Below are positions 8,511-16,253 of a stretch of DNA of 64,000 bases, in pieces (within the stretch, counting starts at the first letter, position 1; each line of letters begins with the position of its first letter). The stretch is taken from the NCBI GenBank assembly GCA_017442735.1, contig JAFRZE010000003.1:62001-126000 (forward strand), in the 5' to 3' direction. The position numbers and the translations under genes are program-made. The notes under the pieces are model-generated. The model worked only from the letters and a program-made list of their open reading frames with translations. It was not told the DNA's origin and did not search any database. Source of the stretch: Bacillota bacterium (GTDB taxonomy: Bacteria; Bacillota; Clostridia; Lachnospirales; Bianqueaceae).

Positions 8511-8806
8511 CTTTTGGGGCGGATAGTGCATTTCTAAGCTTCGCCGCCCAGCATATTTTTGCATTTTTGGGCGGCGCATCAATTTGATGAGCTCTCTTAT
8601 CTAAATCCTGGGCGAAAAGAGCTGCCTGGCTCTTATCTCATCCAGAGATTTTAATGATCGGAAGACTTGCCTGGGCGAGTTGATTTCTTTTAAGACTATC
8701 CTTTCCAATTGGTGGATAAGATAGCTCGTCCAGTTGATATCTTGTCCAAAAATCACAGGGAATTCTGGGCGGCGGAACGATCAAAAAAGGTAAACGCCCC
8801 AAAAGA
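8511..8806. repeat. Foldback intergenic repeat, copy 1
   Basis: About 296 bp bounded by CTTTTGGGGCG and CGCCCCAAAAG. The inner parts of the ends are also complementary (CGCCGCCCAG on the left against a right-side CTGGGCGGCGG). It shares long stretches with 36599-36882, including TTTTTGGGCGGCGCATCAA, TAAATCCTGGGCGA and GATAAGATAGCTCGTC. Similarity appears to run on weakly to about 8845. It lies between the 3' ends of two convergent genes (acyl-CoA ligase and msrA). No reading frame in it looks real and no clear target-site duplication is visible. Confidence 0.75.
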
Positions 8807-8859
8807 CTTATAATGTGGCTTTTCATAGTGATTTTTCTTCTGGAATTCCTGTGAAAAGA

Positions 8860-9384
8860 TCAGAGGAAATCTTTTGGATCGACCGATCTGACCCACCGGA
8901 TCTTAGCCAGAGGAACATGGCAGTATCCGGTGGGGTTTTTATCGAGATATTCCTGATGGTATTCCTCGGCCGGCCAGAAGTTCACAAGGGGAAGAACTTC
9001 CATGGCGAGAGGGGTATTGTACTTTTTCTGCAGCTCACGGACAGTTTCATCGATGACGGAACGATCCGCATCCTGTAGATAGTAGATACCTGTCCGGTAA
9101 TTATGCCCGATATCGTGGCCCTGACGGTCTACTTCGGTAGGATCGATGATCTCATAAAAGAGCCTTAAAAGGGCGGAAAGCGGACAAAGAGCAGGATCGA
9201 AAACTGTTCGGACTGCTTCAGTATGGCCGGTGTGTTCGTAACGGACTGCCTCGTAAGAGGGATGCTCGATCGAAGGATCGCCGTTGGCGTAGCCGACTTC
9301 GCTGGAGAGGACGCCGCGGATCCCGGAAAGGTAAGCCTGGACACCCCAGAAGCATCCGCCGGCAAGTACAATGGTCTGTGTCAT
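8860..9384 (-). CDS. msrA: Peptide methionine-S-sulfoxide reductase MsrA
   Basis: 174-residue enzyme that repairs oxidised methionine (S-epimer) in proteins using thioredoxin-type reductants. The catalytic motif GGCFWG is at residues 9-14, with the nucleophilic Cys at position 11. Family blocks GYANG, YEAVRYEHTGHTEAV, GHDIGHNYRTGIYY and a C-terminal FWPAEEYHQEYL are intact. I use the ATG at 9384: it is preceded by GTGAGG and a promoter at 9415-9443, whereas a longer in-frame start would add 45 non-conserved residues and overlap the promoter of the divergent GTPase gene. No MsrB domain is fused and no msrB gene is adjacent. Confidence 0.96.
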   Translation of the reverse strand: MTQTIVLAGGCFWGVQAYLSGIRGVLSSEVGYANGDPSIEHPSYEAVRYEHTGHTEAVRTVFDPALCPLSALLRLFYEIIDPTEVDRQGHDIGHNYRTGIYYLQDADRSVIDETVRELQKKYNTPLAMEVLPLVNFWPAEEYHQEYLDKNPTGYCHVPLAKIRWVRSVDPKDFL

Positions 9385-9414
9385 GGTGTACCTCACTTCA
9401 ATGTCATTGTCATC

Positions 9415-9443
9415 AGGGTACCAGAATTTGAATGGTTTTTCAA
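9415..9443 (-). promoter_or_regulatory. Probable promoter of msrA
   Basis: Minus-strand TTGAAA (9438-9443), 17 bases, TACCCT (9415-9420). The -10 is weak. Confidence 0.45.
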
Positions 9444-9513
9444 GCGGTGAACTGTGCGGACGAAGATTAAGATCGAGGATGGTTTCTTCGTAAACTATTT
9501 TTAGGGAAAACAC

Positions 9514-9542
9514 TTGCATTTAGAGCGTAAAAGAGGTACAAT
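9514..9542 (+). promoter_or_regulatory. Sigma-A promoter of the COG0523 GTPase pair
   Basis: TTGCAT (9514-9519), 17 bases, TACAAT (9537-9542), 45 bases before the start codon. No obvious Zur-like dyad overlaps it. Confidence 0.65.
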
Positions 9543-9587
9543 ATCTGTTTGGAATTGAAAGAATTATGAAAGGATGGAATATAGAAA

Positions 9588-10745
9588 ATGACAAAGATCG
9601 ATATTTTCTCCGGCTTTTTGGGCGCAGGAAAGACTACACTGATCAAAAAACTGATTGCGGAAGCATTCCAGGGCGAGAAACTGGTACTGATCGAGAACGA
9701 ATTCGGTGAGATCGCGATCGACGGCGGCTTTCTGCAGGACGCGGGCGTGGAGATCACGGAAATGAGCCAGGGCTGCATTTGCTGCTCGCTGGTAGGAGAC
9801 TTCGGCGAAGCGCTGAAAAAGGTCATGGCCCAGTTTGCGCCGGACCGTATCCTGATCGAGCCGTCGGGCGTCGGCAAGCTTTCTGACGTTATCCGTGCGG
9901 TACAGAACCTGGGGATCGAAGGCGTGGAACTGAATAGCTTTACCACGGTCGCGGATGCGAACAAATGCCGTATGTACGCGAAAAACTTCGGAGAATTCTA
10001 TAATGACCAGATCGGTCACGCGAACTCGATCATTCTCTCCCGAACGGAAGGGATCTCCGAGCAGAAACTGGATGCCTGCGTGGAACTTCTGAAGGCACAG
10101 AATCAGATCGCTACTATTATCACGACTCCGTGGGATCAGCTTTCCGGAAAGCAGATCCTCGAGGCCATGGAGCATAAGAGCACGCTGACCGAAGAACTCA
10201 AGGCGCTGGCTGATGAGACCGCGAGACTGAATGAGATCGCGGCGGAAGAGCATGAGAAGCTTCACCACCATCATCACCACCATGATGATGACGAACATGA
10301 GCATGATCACGAGCACGAACATGATCACGAGCATGACCACGAGCACGAGCATGAACATGAGCATGAACGCGAGCATGAGCACGATCATGACCATGACCAT
10401 GACCATGAACATGAACACGAACACGACCATGAACATGAACATCACCATCATCACCATCACGGCCATGATGCCGATGAGATCTTTGAGAGCTGGGGCAAGG
10501 AAACCAGCCATAAGTATACGGTAGAAAAGATCCAGAGGATCCTGGAAGCGCTGAACGACGAAGAAACCTACGGTATCGTGCTTCGTTCCAAAGGCATCGT
10601 TCAGGCGGAAGACGGCAGCTGGATTCACTTCGATTACGTTCCCGGTGAGCTGGATATTCGTCCCGGCAGCGCGATCGTGACCGGACGTTTCTGCGTCATC
10701 GGTTCCCAGCTGAAGGAAGAAGCCCTCGAGGCATTGTTCGCGTAA
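9588..10745 (+). CDS. COG0523 metallochaperone-type GTPase with long His-rich segment
   Basis: 385-residue CobW/COG0523 P-loop GTPase. Such proteins insert or traffic metals (zinc, cobalt, nickel) using GTP. Walker A is GFLGAGKTT (residues 9-17), the metal-binding CxCC motif is CICC (residues 63-66), and LIEPSGVG is the family's switch region. Residues about 226-293 are an almost uninterrupted His/Asp/Glu tract, the expected metal sponge but unusually long. A CobW C-terminal domain follows (about 310-385). It is followed after 28 bases by a second, divergent COG0523 gene, so the pair probably acts together. Which metal is bound is unknown; the His tract would suit zinc or nickel. The window's nickel-type genes lie about 12 kb downstream. 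Confidence 0.9.
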   Translation: MTKIDIFSGFLGAGKTTLIKKLIAEAFQGEKLVLIENEFGEIAIDGGFLQDAGVEITEMSQGCICCSLVGDFGEALKKVMAQFAPDRILIEPSGVGKLSDVIRAVQNLGIEGVELNSFTTVADANKCRMYAKNFGEFYNDQIGHANSIILSRTEGISEQKLDACVELLKAQNQIATIITTPWDQLSGKQILEAMEHKSTLTEELKALADETARLNEIAAEEHEKLHHHHHHHDDDEHEHDHEHEHDHEHDHEHEHEHEHEREHEHDHDHDHDHEHEHEHDHEHEHHHHHHHGHDADEIFESWGKETSHKYTVEKIQRILEALNDEETYGIVLRSKGIVQAEDGSWIHFDYVPGELDIRPGSAIVTGRFCVIGSQLKEEALEALFA

Positions 10746-10773
10746 GAAGATCGTCTGATTGAAAGGAGAAGAA

Positions 10774-11736
10774 ATGCCACAGCAACAGCAGCCGGACATT
10801 CCGGTTTTCCTCTTTACCGGTTTTCTCGAAGCAGGCAAGACCCGCTTCATCAAACAGGTAGCTCTGACCGACCCGGCATTTCGCTCGGGAGAGAAGACGC
10901 TCCTTCTGCTTTGTGAGGAAGGGGAAGAAGAGTACGATATCGAAGGACTGAAAAAGCAGAATGTGTTTGTCGAGATCGTGGAGCAGGAGATCGATCTTTC
11001 GGAAAAGATCCTGACCTATTTGCTGAAGAAGAACGATTGCAAGCAGGTCATCATAGAGATGAACGGTATGTGGCAGCTCAATTCGCTGTACCAGAACATG
11101 CCGGACGCCTGGGCGGTGTATCAGGAATTCTTCCTGGTGGATTCGACGACCTTCCTGACCTACAATAATAATATGCGCTCTCTGGTGGTCGACAAGCTTC
11201 AGAGTGCGGAAATGGTCATTTTCAGCCGTTTCACCAAGGACATGGACAAAATGCCTTTCCATAAGATCGTTCGCGGTTCGACCCGTCGCGCGCAGATCGT
11301 GTATGAATATACGGACGGCAATGTGGAAGAGGATATGATCGAAGATCCGCTGCCTTTCGACATGGACGCGGATATCATCGAAGTGAAAGATGAAGACTTT
11401 GCGCTCTGGTACAGAGACATTACCGAAGAGCCGAAGAAGTGGATCGGAAAGACCGTCCGGATGAAGGGGATCGTAGTGAAAAATCCCCGGTTCGAACCCG
11501 GTGTATATGCGTTCGGCCGTCAGATCATGACCTGCTGTGTACAGGATATCCAGTACTGCTCGCTGGTCGCGATCGGAAAGAAAGATCTGGCGCTCGAAAC
11601 ACAGAGCTGGTATGAAGCGACCTTAAAGATCGACTTCAAGTTCCACAAGCTCTATGCCCGGAAAGGCCCCATCCTGAATACGATCAGTATTCAGCGCTGT
11701 GCGGCGCCCGAGCAGGAAGTCGCGACCTTCTTCTGA
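10774..11736 (+). CDS. Divergent COG0523-like GTPase fused to a YcgQ/DUF1980-like domain
   Basis: 320-residue protein. The N-terminal part has a P-loop GFLEAGKT (residues 16-23) like CobW-family GTPases, but the CxCC metal motif present in its upstream neighbour is missing. The C-terminal part (about 220-320) contains IGKTVRMKGIV and RQIMTCCVQD, resembling the C-terminal domain of the TIGR03943/YcgQ family, which is normally found with a permease and a COG0523 protein. This looks like a fusion of functions usually split over neighbouring genes. The ATG at 10774 follows AAAGGAG; an in-frame TTG at 10759 is less likely. A strong terminator ends the operon. A role in metal homeostasis is inferred. 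Confidence 0.78.
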   Translation: MPQQQQPDIPVFLFTGFLEAGKTRFIKQVALTDPAFRSGEKTLLLLCEEGEEEYDIEGLKKQNVFVEIVEQEIDLSEKILTYLLKKNDCKQVIIEMNGMWQLNSLYQNMPDAWAVYQEFFLVDSTTFLTYNNNMRSLVVDKLQSAEMVIFSRFTKDMDKMPFHKIVRGSTRRAQIVYEYTDGNVEEDMIEDPLPFDMDADIIEVKDEDFALWYRDITEEPKKWIGKTVRMKGIVVKNPRFEPGVYAFGRQIMTCCVQDIQYCSLVAIGKKDLALETQSWYEATLKIDFKFHKLYARKGPILNTISIQRCAAPEQEVATFF

Positions 11737-11755
11737 TCATACAGATAATAAGAAA

Positions 11756-11790
11756 CTCCCCGCGGAGAAATCCGGCGGGGAGCATTTTTT
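11756..11790 (+). terminator. Terminator of the COG0523 operon
   Basis: CTCCCCGC and GCGGGGAG form a GC-rich stem followed by CATTTTTTG. It sits between convergent genes. Confidence 0.85.
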
Positions 11791-11795
11791 GTTAC

Positions 11796-12224
11796 TTACA
11801 GTTTGCTGGTCACCTTATAGAGGATTCCGACTACCAGCAGCAGGCCGAAGGAGGCCAGGCCGATAGCTTTGTCGCGTCGTTTGGCTTGTTTTTTGTCCGC
11901 GCGGCGTTTTTTGCGAAGGTCTTTTCTTTTTGCCGGGGCCGGTTTGGGGATCGACGCGCCTGTCGAACCGAGTTTCGCGGAACGGGAGAGGACGCCGGGA
12001 AGACCAGTAGGATCTTTGGTCTTCTTCAGGGGGACCGGTGTCTTCTTATCGATCTCCTGCTTGATCATGCCCTTGGCCATCCGGACAAGATCGCCCTTCG
12101 TGAGCGAGTCTCCACGTTCCAGAAGTTCGTCGATCTTCTGATTGGCGGTCTCTTTCAGCTTTTCCTGGATCTTTGCCTTGATCGCCGGATTCTTCTTTTT
12201 ATCCGATTTCGTTTTTCTGCTCAT
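11796..12224 (-). CDS. Small basic protein with C-terminal membrane anchor, unknown
   Basis: 142 residues with no family I recognise. The first 110 residues are very Lys/Arg-rich and hydrophilic. A single hydrophobic segment near the C-terminus (IGLASFGLLLVVGILYKV) would make it a tail-anchored membrane protein with a short KVTSKL end. I prefer the ATG at 12224, which has GAGG eight bases upstream, over an ATG four codons earlier. It lies 18 bases after the degV-like gene and is probably co-transcribed with it. The basic domain could bind nucleic acid or acidic lipids, but that is only inference. Confidence 0.6.
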   Translation of the reverse strand: MSRKTKSDKKKNPAIKAKIQEKLKETANQKIDELLERGDSLTKGDLVRMAKGMIKQEIDKKTPVPLKKTKDPTGLPGVLSRSAKLGSTGASIPKPAPAKRKDLRKKRRADKKQAKRRDKAIGLASFGLLLVVGILYKVTSKL

Positions 12225-12242
12225 GATATGCCTCATTCATCA

Positions 12243-13100
12243 TTATTTGCTGATGAACAGAACACCCAGCGTACCGGGACCGCAGTGGCTGGCGATGACG
12301 CTGCCGGCACGGGTCTCGAGGATCTCATTAAAGTAGTGGAGGGATTCCAGATATTCACGGACTGCCTGCACAGTCTTGGGATCGGCGGGAGAATGTGTGA
12401 TGAAAACCCGGTCAGGACGAGCATTTAACAGATCCTTTTCCAGATCTTTCGCGTATTTGAGGATGATCTGATCATATTTGCCGCGGTATTTGCGGGAAGG
12501 ATGCATGGCACCGTCTTCTACGACGATCTCCGGATGGATCCGGAAAGCTCCGCCAAGAAGAGCGGTCAGGCCGCTGCAGCGGCCGCCGCGGTGAAGATAG
12601 GTCAGCGTATCGACCACGAAAGAAGCGCGGACTTTGGGAAGAAGACTCTCAACATGTTCAACGATCTCAGCGGCAGAGCAGCCTTCGGATGCCTTGATCG
12701 CCGCCTCAATGACACTCAGACCGATACCGGTCGAGAGGTTGGCGGAATCGATCACAAAGACGCGGTCTTCCAGCTTGAGATTGCGGACAGCCATCCGCAT
12801 GATGTTGTTGCATCCGGACATCTGAGAGGAGATCGAAAACATGACGACTTCCTGAGAAGGATCTCCGTCCGCGAAAGGCTGGAGCGCGTCCATGATCTCA
12901 TCGACCGAAGGGGTCGAGGTCTTGGGTGTCTGCTGATGCGCGTCCGACCATGCATAGAGCTCGGCAGGGGTAATATCCACGCCGTCTCTGTATTCCTGAT
13001 CACCAAGGATAACGTGCAGAGGAAGAATTTGAATATGATACTTTTCTATGAGTTCGGGAGAAAGATCGCAGGTGCTGTCTGCGAGAATCTTAACAGGCAT
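12243..13100 (-). CDS. DegV family fatty-acid-binding protein
   Basis: 285-residue protein of the DegV fold, which in Bacillota (FakB) holds a fatty acid for phosphorylation by a FakA kinase. Typical features are VKILADSTCDLSPE at the N-terminus, DGVDITPAELY, a SSQMSGCNN ligand-site segment with the conserved Ser, and the DTLTYLHRGGRCSG block. The ATG at 13100 follows GAGGTG and a consensus promoter at 13144-13172. No FakA-type kinase gene is in the window. The lipid specificity cannot be predicted. Confidence 0.92.
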   Translation of the reverse strand: MPVKILADSTCDLSPELIEKYHIQILPLHVILGDQEYRDGVDITPAELYAWSDAHQQTPKTSTPSVDEIMDALQPFADGDPSQEVVMFSISSQMSGCNNIMRMAVRNLKLEDRVFVIDSANLSTGIGLSVIEAAIKASEGCSAAEIVEHVESLLPKVRASFVVDTLTYLHRGGRCSGLTALLGGAFRIHPEIVVEDGAMHPSRKYRGKYDQIILKYAKDLEKDLLNARPDRVFITHSPADPKTVQAVREYLESLHYFNEILETRAGSVIASHCGPGTLGVLFISK

Positions 13101-13143
13101 ATTTAAACACCTCACAACAATATTTTATAAGGTCATAAAAAAC

Positions 13144-13172
13144 ATTATAGGCTAAACTGTCTATCTCGTCAA
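13144..13172 (-). promoter_or_regulatory. Strong sigma-A promoter of the DegV gene
   Basis: Minus-strand TTGACG (13167-13172), 17 bases, perfect TATAAT (13144-13149). Confidence 0.82.
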
Positions 13173-13176
13173 CTGT

Positions 13177-15210
13177 TTATAAGGAAAAGAGACCCTGATC
13201 CGCCAGGACCGGCATAAAGATGCCGCCTTGTACACTTCTTCCCTTAAAAGCGCGGTAAAGGCCTGTATCGGTGAAATACCAGTCGGAGAAGGGATAGCGG
13301 CTGGGCGTCTCCTGAAGGAAGCGGGCGATCGGATGGATCAGTGACTGCCTTTTTTCTCCGGAATCCGTCAGAGCGGCAGACCAGAGGATCCAGTCGCTCT
13401 TGGTATAGGTGCTGCGGTTATCCAGCGGTGTTCCGTAGGGATTTGCCTTTTTCACATAGGTGTCCGTCTCGATTTCAAAGACCTTCGGATCAAACAGAGA
13501 AGATCCGAACAGACGGTCCCAGACCATGTTATATTTAAGGCTCCAGGTATCTCTGTAAGCACTGTCGTCCGCGGAGGAAGGATAGACCAGACTGTAATGA
13601 TCCTCGGCAAAGGATCGATCCTCCAGGCTTTTGGCCATTTTCTTCGCTGTTTCGTGATAACGAGCGGCTTCTTCTCCGTCACCGGCCAGTGAAAGGATCT
13701 GCGCAAAGGCTTCCACGCCCATGATGGCTTTAGCGGAGAGGTTGACATTGTGAGCGAGATGGCCGGCAAAGTCATCTGTACAAAGTTGTTCGCCGGGATC
13801 TTCTCCGTAGGTGACAAGATAGCCGGTCCATTTTCTCAGTGTGTCCATGTGGGGAATCGCGTAATCTGCGGAGCCGTCTTTCAGGCAGCAGGCGGCGGCC
13901 ATGATCAGCATGTTGCCGCATTCTTCCACAGGCATCTGACCGCGCAAAGAGTAGACTTCCAAACCGGAGGGGTACTGATAAAACGGCGGATAGACGCCTC
14001 CCTGATGATGGGTCCACGCAAGATCGCGATGAGCGGGATTGACGCCGTAGACCTGTCCCCACGCGTAGGGATAACGGCCGACATCATGCGGTGCGAAATC
14101 GTATTCCCAGACCGGACAGGAAGAGAAGCGAAAGACAGGATTCATCAGTCCCTTGACAAGGTCCGGGTTCTCCAGCAGAAGCAGCGGGGTGGAAGGATAG
14201 CTCACATCTACCGTACCGATACAGCCGTTCGAGTCATTCTCCTTGGACAGGAAAGCAAGCTCGCCTTCGCTGTTTTCGATCAGTTTATGCGCCGCGAGGG
14301 TGTGCCGGAAAGCGAAAATACAAAGGAGCGCATAATCGTCGCCGGGACAGGCTGCCCGGGCGTTCTGCTCGACCTTTTCATCCTGCTTTTTACAGAGCGA
14401 AAGGATCATTTCCCGGTCCGCGATGGCGGCTCCGATGGCCGTCTGGATCGTTCCGTAGGTCTTTGTCCAGTAGGCGCGGACCCATTCACCGAAATAATTG
14501 ATGGAAACAAGGTCGTCATAGGCGACTGCCAGATGTATTTCTCCGTACAGTGGCTCACGGTACAGAACGCGGCTGTTTTCCGCGTCGAAACTAAGACAGG
14601 CATCATTGCCGGCAGAAGCGAGGTAGACGTAGCCAAAATCGATGGTATGATTATCGCCGCTGTAGCCAAGCGGTTTCTGATCGGCTCGGCCCATGACGGC
14701 ATAGTGATAGGCGGCCGTATAAACGGTCTCATTCGTCACCGGGTGGAACATCGGCATTTCAGGGACAAAACCGCTGTGACCGATGATCAGGGAATTGTCG
14801 GTGGAAACGATGCTTCTTCCGAGTTGAAACTCGATCTGAATATCATCCGCGGGATCCTCACCTGTGAGGCGGCAGTCGATATACGAGACCGGACGGGAAA
14901 GCAGCACGAGATCGGAAGGGATCAGGGGAGAAGTAAAGCGAACGGAAAGCTTTCGATCCCCGAAGGTATAGGTATATTCAGTGGAAAGCGCCGTCACGTT
15001 GATGGAGAAAACGGGAAGTACAGGCAGTCCCTTGGGATCGCCCAGAAAAGCATAGGTCTTGCCGCCGGCATGGAGGCGTCCGCGCAGTGCCTGCGGAAGG
15101 CCTGACCAGTGGATCGGATCTTTGTCGGTCGGACGGTCCGAACCGCACCAGATAGAAAAATACGGATCATGAGTGATCAGCGGGATGGCTGCCGCACGTT
15201 CGATGAACAT
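13177..15210 (-). CDS. DUF4965/DUF1793 glutaminase-like protein
   Basis: 677-residue protein matching the layout of fungal glutaminase A-like proteins: an N-terminal beta-rich region (DUF5127-like, starting RAAAIPLITHDPYFSIW), a central DUF4965-like segment and an alpha-helical (alpha/alpha)6-type DUF1793 region with GVYPPFYQYPSGLEVYS and WDRLFGS. The founding family has glutaminase activity, but many gut homologues sit with glycan-degrading genes and their substrates are untested. There is no signal peptide, so it is probably cytoplasmic. The ATG at 15210 is chosen because AAGGAGGT lies directly upstream; a longer frame would extend through the promoter into the divergent phosphatase gene. 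It is monocistronic by appearance. Confidence 0.75.
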   Translation of the reverse strand: MFIERAAAIPLITHDPYFSIWCGSDRPTDKDPIHWSGLPQALRGRLHAGGKTYAFLGDPKGLPVLPVFSINVTALSTEYTYTFGDRKLSVRFTSPLIPSDLVLLSRPVSYIDCRLTGEDPADDIQIEFQLGRSIVSTDNSLIIGHSGFVPEMPMFHPVTNETVYTAAYHYAVMGRADQKPLGYSGDNHTIDFGYVYLASAGNDACLSFDAENSRVLYREPLYGEIHLAVAYDDLVSINYFGEWVRAYWTKTYGTIQTAIGAAIADREMILSLCKKQDEKVEQNARAACPGDDYALLCIFAFRHTLAAHKLIENSEGELAFLSKENDSNGCIGTVDVSYPSTPLLLLENPDLVKGLMNPVFRFSSCPVWEYDFAPHDVGRYPYAWGQVYGVNPAHRDLAWTHHQGGVYPPFYQYPSGLEVYSLRGQMPVEECGNMLIMAAACCLKDGSADYAIPHMDTLRKWTGYLVTYGEDPGEQLCTDDFAGHLAHNVNLSAKAIMGVEAFAQILSLAGDGEEAARYHETAKKMAKSLEDRSFAEDHYSLVYPSSADDSAYRDTWSLKYNMVWDRLFGSSLFDPKVFEIETDTYVKKANPYGTPLDNRSTYTKSDWILWSAALTDSGEKRQSLIHPIARFLQETPSRYPFSDWYFTDTGLYRAFKGRSVQGGIFMPVLADQGLFSL

Positions 15211-15241
15211 GATGACCTCCTTACAGGGTAAACTTAGTTTC

Positions 15242-15270
15242 ACTATATTCGTTTTAAGAACGGATTGCAA
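15242..15270 (-). promoter_or_regulatory. Sigma-A promoter of the DUF4965 gene
   Basis: Minus-strand TTGCAA (15265-15270), 17 bases, TATAGT (15242-15247). Confidence 0.7.
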
Positions 15271-15291
15271 GCCTTTCTTTTCGATGCCGTC

Positions 15292-15310
15292 TATGGTACA
15301 ATGGACCATA
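15292..15310. promoter_or_regulatory. Small dyad over the histidine phosphatase -10 region
   Basis: TATGGT and ACCATA are separated by 7 bases and overlap a TACAAT (15297-15302) that could be the -10 of the plus-strand phosphatase gene; its -35 is poor. It might be an operator or chance. Confidence 0.3.
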
Positions 15311-15337
15311 CAAAATTCGTGAAAGGACGGCTTGCTC

Positions 15338-16150
15338 ATGAAGATCCTTTTTATTCGTCACGGAGACCCTGACTATAAGAAAGATTCTTTCACCGCGAAA
15401 GGCTGGGCGGAGGCGGAGGCGCTGGCCAGGTTTATGTCCGGGGAAGGCGGTATGGGATATGATATCGACAAGTTCTACTGTTCGCCGCTGGGACGGGCAA
15501 GGGATACCGCGTCGCTGACCCTGCGCGCCCTCGGGCAGAAGGCGGAGATCATCGATATTTTCCGTGAATTTGATGAACGGATCCGGGAACCCCGGCAGGG
15601 GAGAGAAAGTATCTGCTGGGATTTCTATCCCGCGGACTGGACGAAGGACAGGGAAGCCTTTGACGTCCATACATGGACGAAAACACCGCTTCTTTCCGGT
15701 TTTCCGAATATCGAAGCGTATTATCAGAAAGTCATGCATCAGTTTGACGAGATCCTCGCTGAAAACGGGTACGAAAGGGACGGATATTATTTTCGCGCGG
15801 TCAAGCCCAATCACAGGACGATCGCGATCTTCTGCCATCTCGGGGTGACGTGCATGTTTCTTTCGCATCTGCTGCATATCTCGCCCTACCTGATCCTTCA
15901 CGGGATGTTTATCCCGCCAACGGGGCTGACGCTGGTGCAGAGCGAGGAGAGAGACCCGGGGATCGCGTATTTCCGCTCGCTTTATATGGGAGCGACGCCG
16001 CACCTGGTACTGGATCGGCAGCCAATTTCCGGTTCCGGACTCTATCAGGAATGCAGAGATGATCCATTCAGACGGATCGGCGTGATCTACTCATTAAAGG
16101 AGTGCGCGCCGGAAGGGTCGCCGGAGGAGAGAACGCGGCTTTCGGAATGA
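15338..16150 (+). CDS. Histidine phosphatase (phosphoglycerate-mutase-like) family protein
   Basis: 270 residues with the phosphohistidine motif IRHGD at residues 6-10 (catalytic His8), PLGRARDTA for the second phosphate-binding Arg, and a later CHLGVT with the second His. It therefore belongs to branch 1 of the histidine phosphatase superfamily and should dephosphorylate a small metabolite or act as a mutase. It is longer than typical 200-residue members, with an insert around residues 85-150 rich in Trp and aromatic residues. The ATG at 15338 follows AAAGGA by 10 bases; a TTG two codons earlier is a possible alternative. The substrate is unknown. Confidence 0.85.
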   Translation: MKILFIRHGDPDYKKDSFTAKGWAEAEALARFMSGEGGMGYDIDKFYCSPLGRARDTASLTLRALGQKAEIIDIFREFDERIREPRQGRESICWDFYPADWTKDREAFDVHTWTKTPLLSGFPNIEAYYQKVMHQFDEILAENGYERDGYYFRAVKPNHRTIAIFCHLGVTCMFLSHLLHISPYLILHGMFIPPTGLTLVQSEERDPGIAYFRSLYMGATPHLVLDRQPISGSGLYQECRDDPFRRIGVIYSLKECAPEGSPEERTRLSE

Positions 16151-16163
16151 TACAAATTGGTGA

Positions 16164-16192
16164 TTGCATTTTTGCGGCAAGTTCGATATAGT
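16164..16192 (+). promoter_or_regulatory. Sigma-A promoter of the zinc-ribbon/ABC operon
   Basis: TTGCAT (16164-16169), 17 bases, TATAGT (16187-16192), 61 bases upstream of the start codon. Confidence 0.7.
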
Positions 16193-16253
16193 AGATATAT
16201 TAGATCAGATCGTTACAGACAAGTCTATTAAAGAAAGAGTGAGGTAAATAAAC

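Noticed and set aside
8638-8826. Short 62-codon frame within the foldback repeat
   Set aside because: It is not preserved in the second copy, and the repeat's conservation follows pairing rather than codons.
9564-10853. Long minus-strand open frame with Met/Val repeats opposite the His-rich GTPase
   Set aside because: It is the shadow of the CAT/CAC/GAC codon repeats of the real gene and has no recognisable protein features. The same applies opposite LarC.
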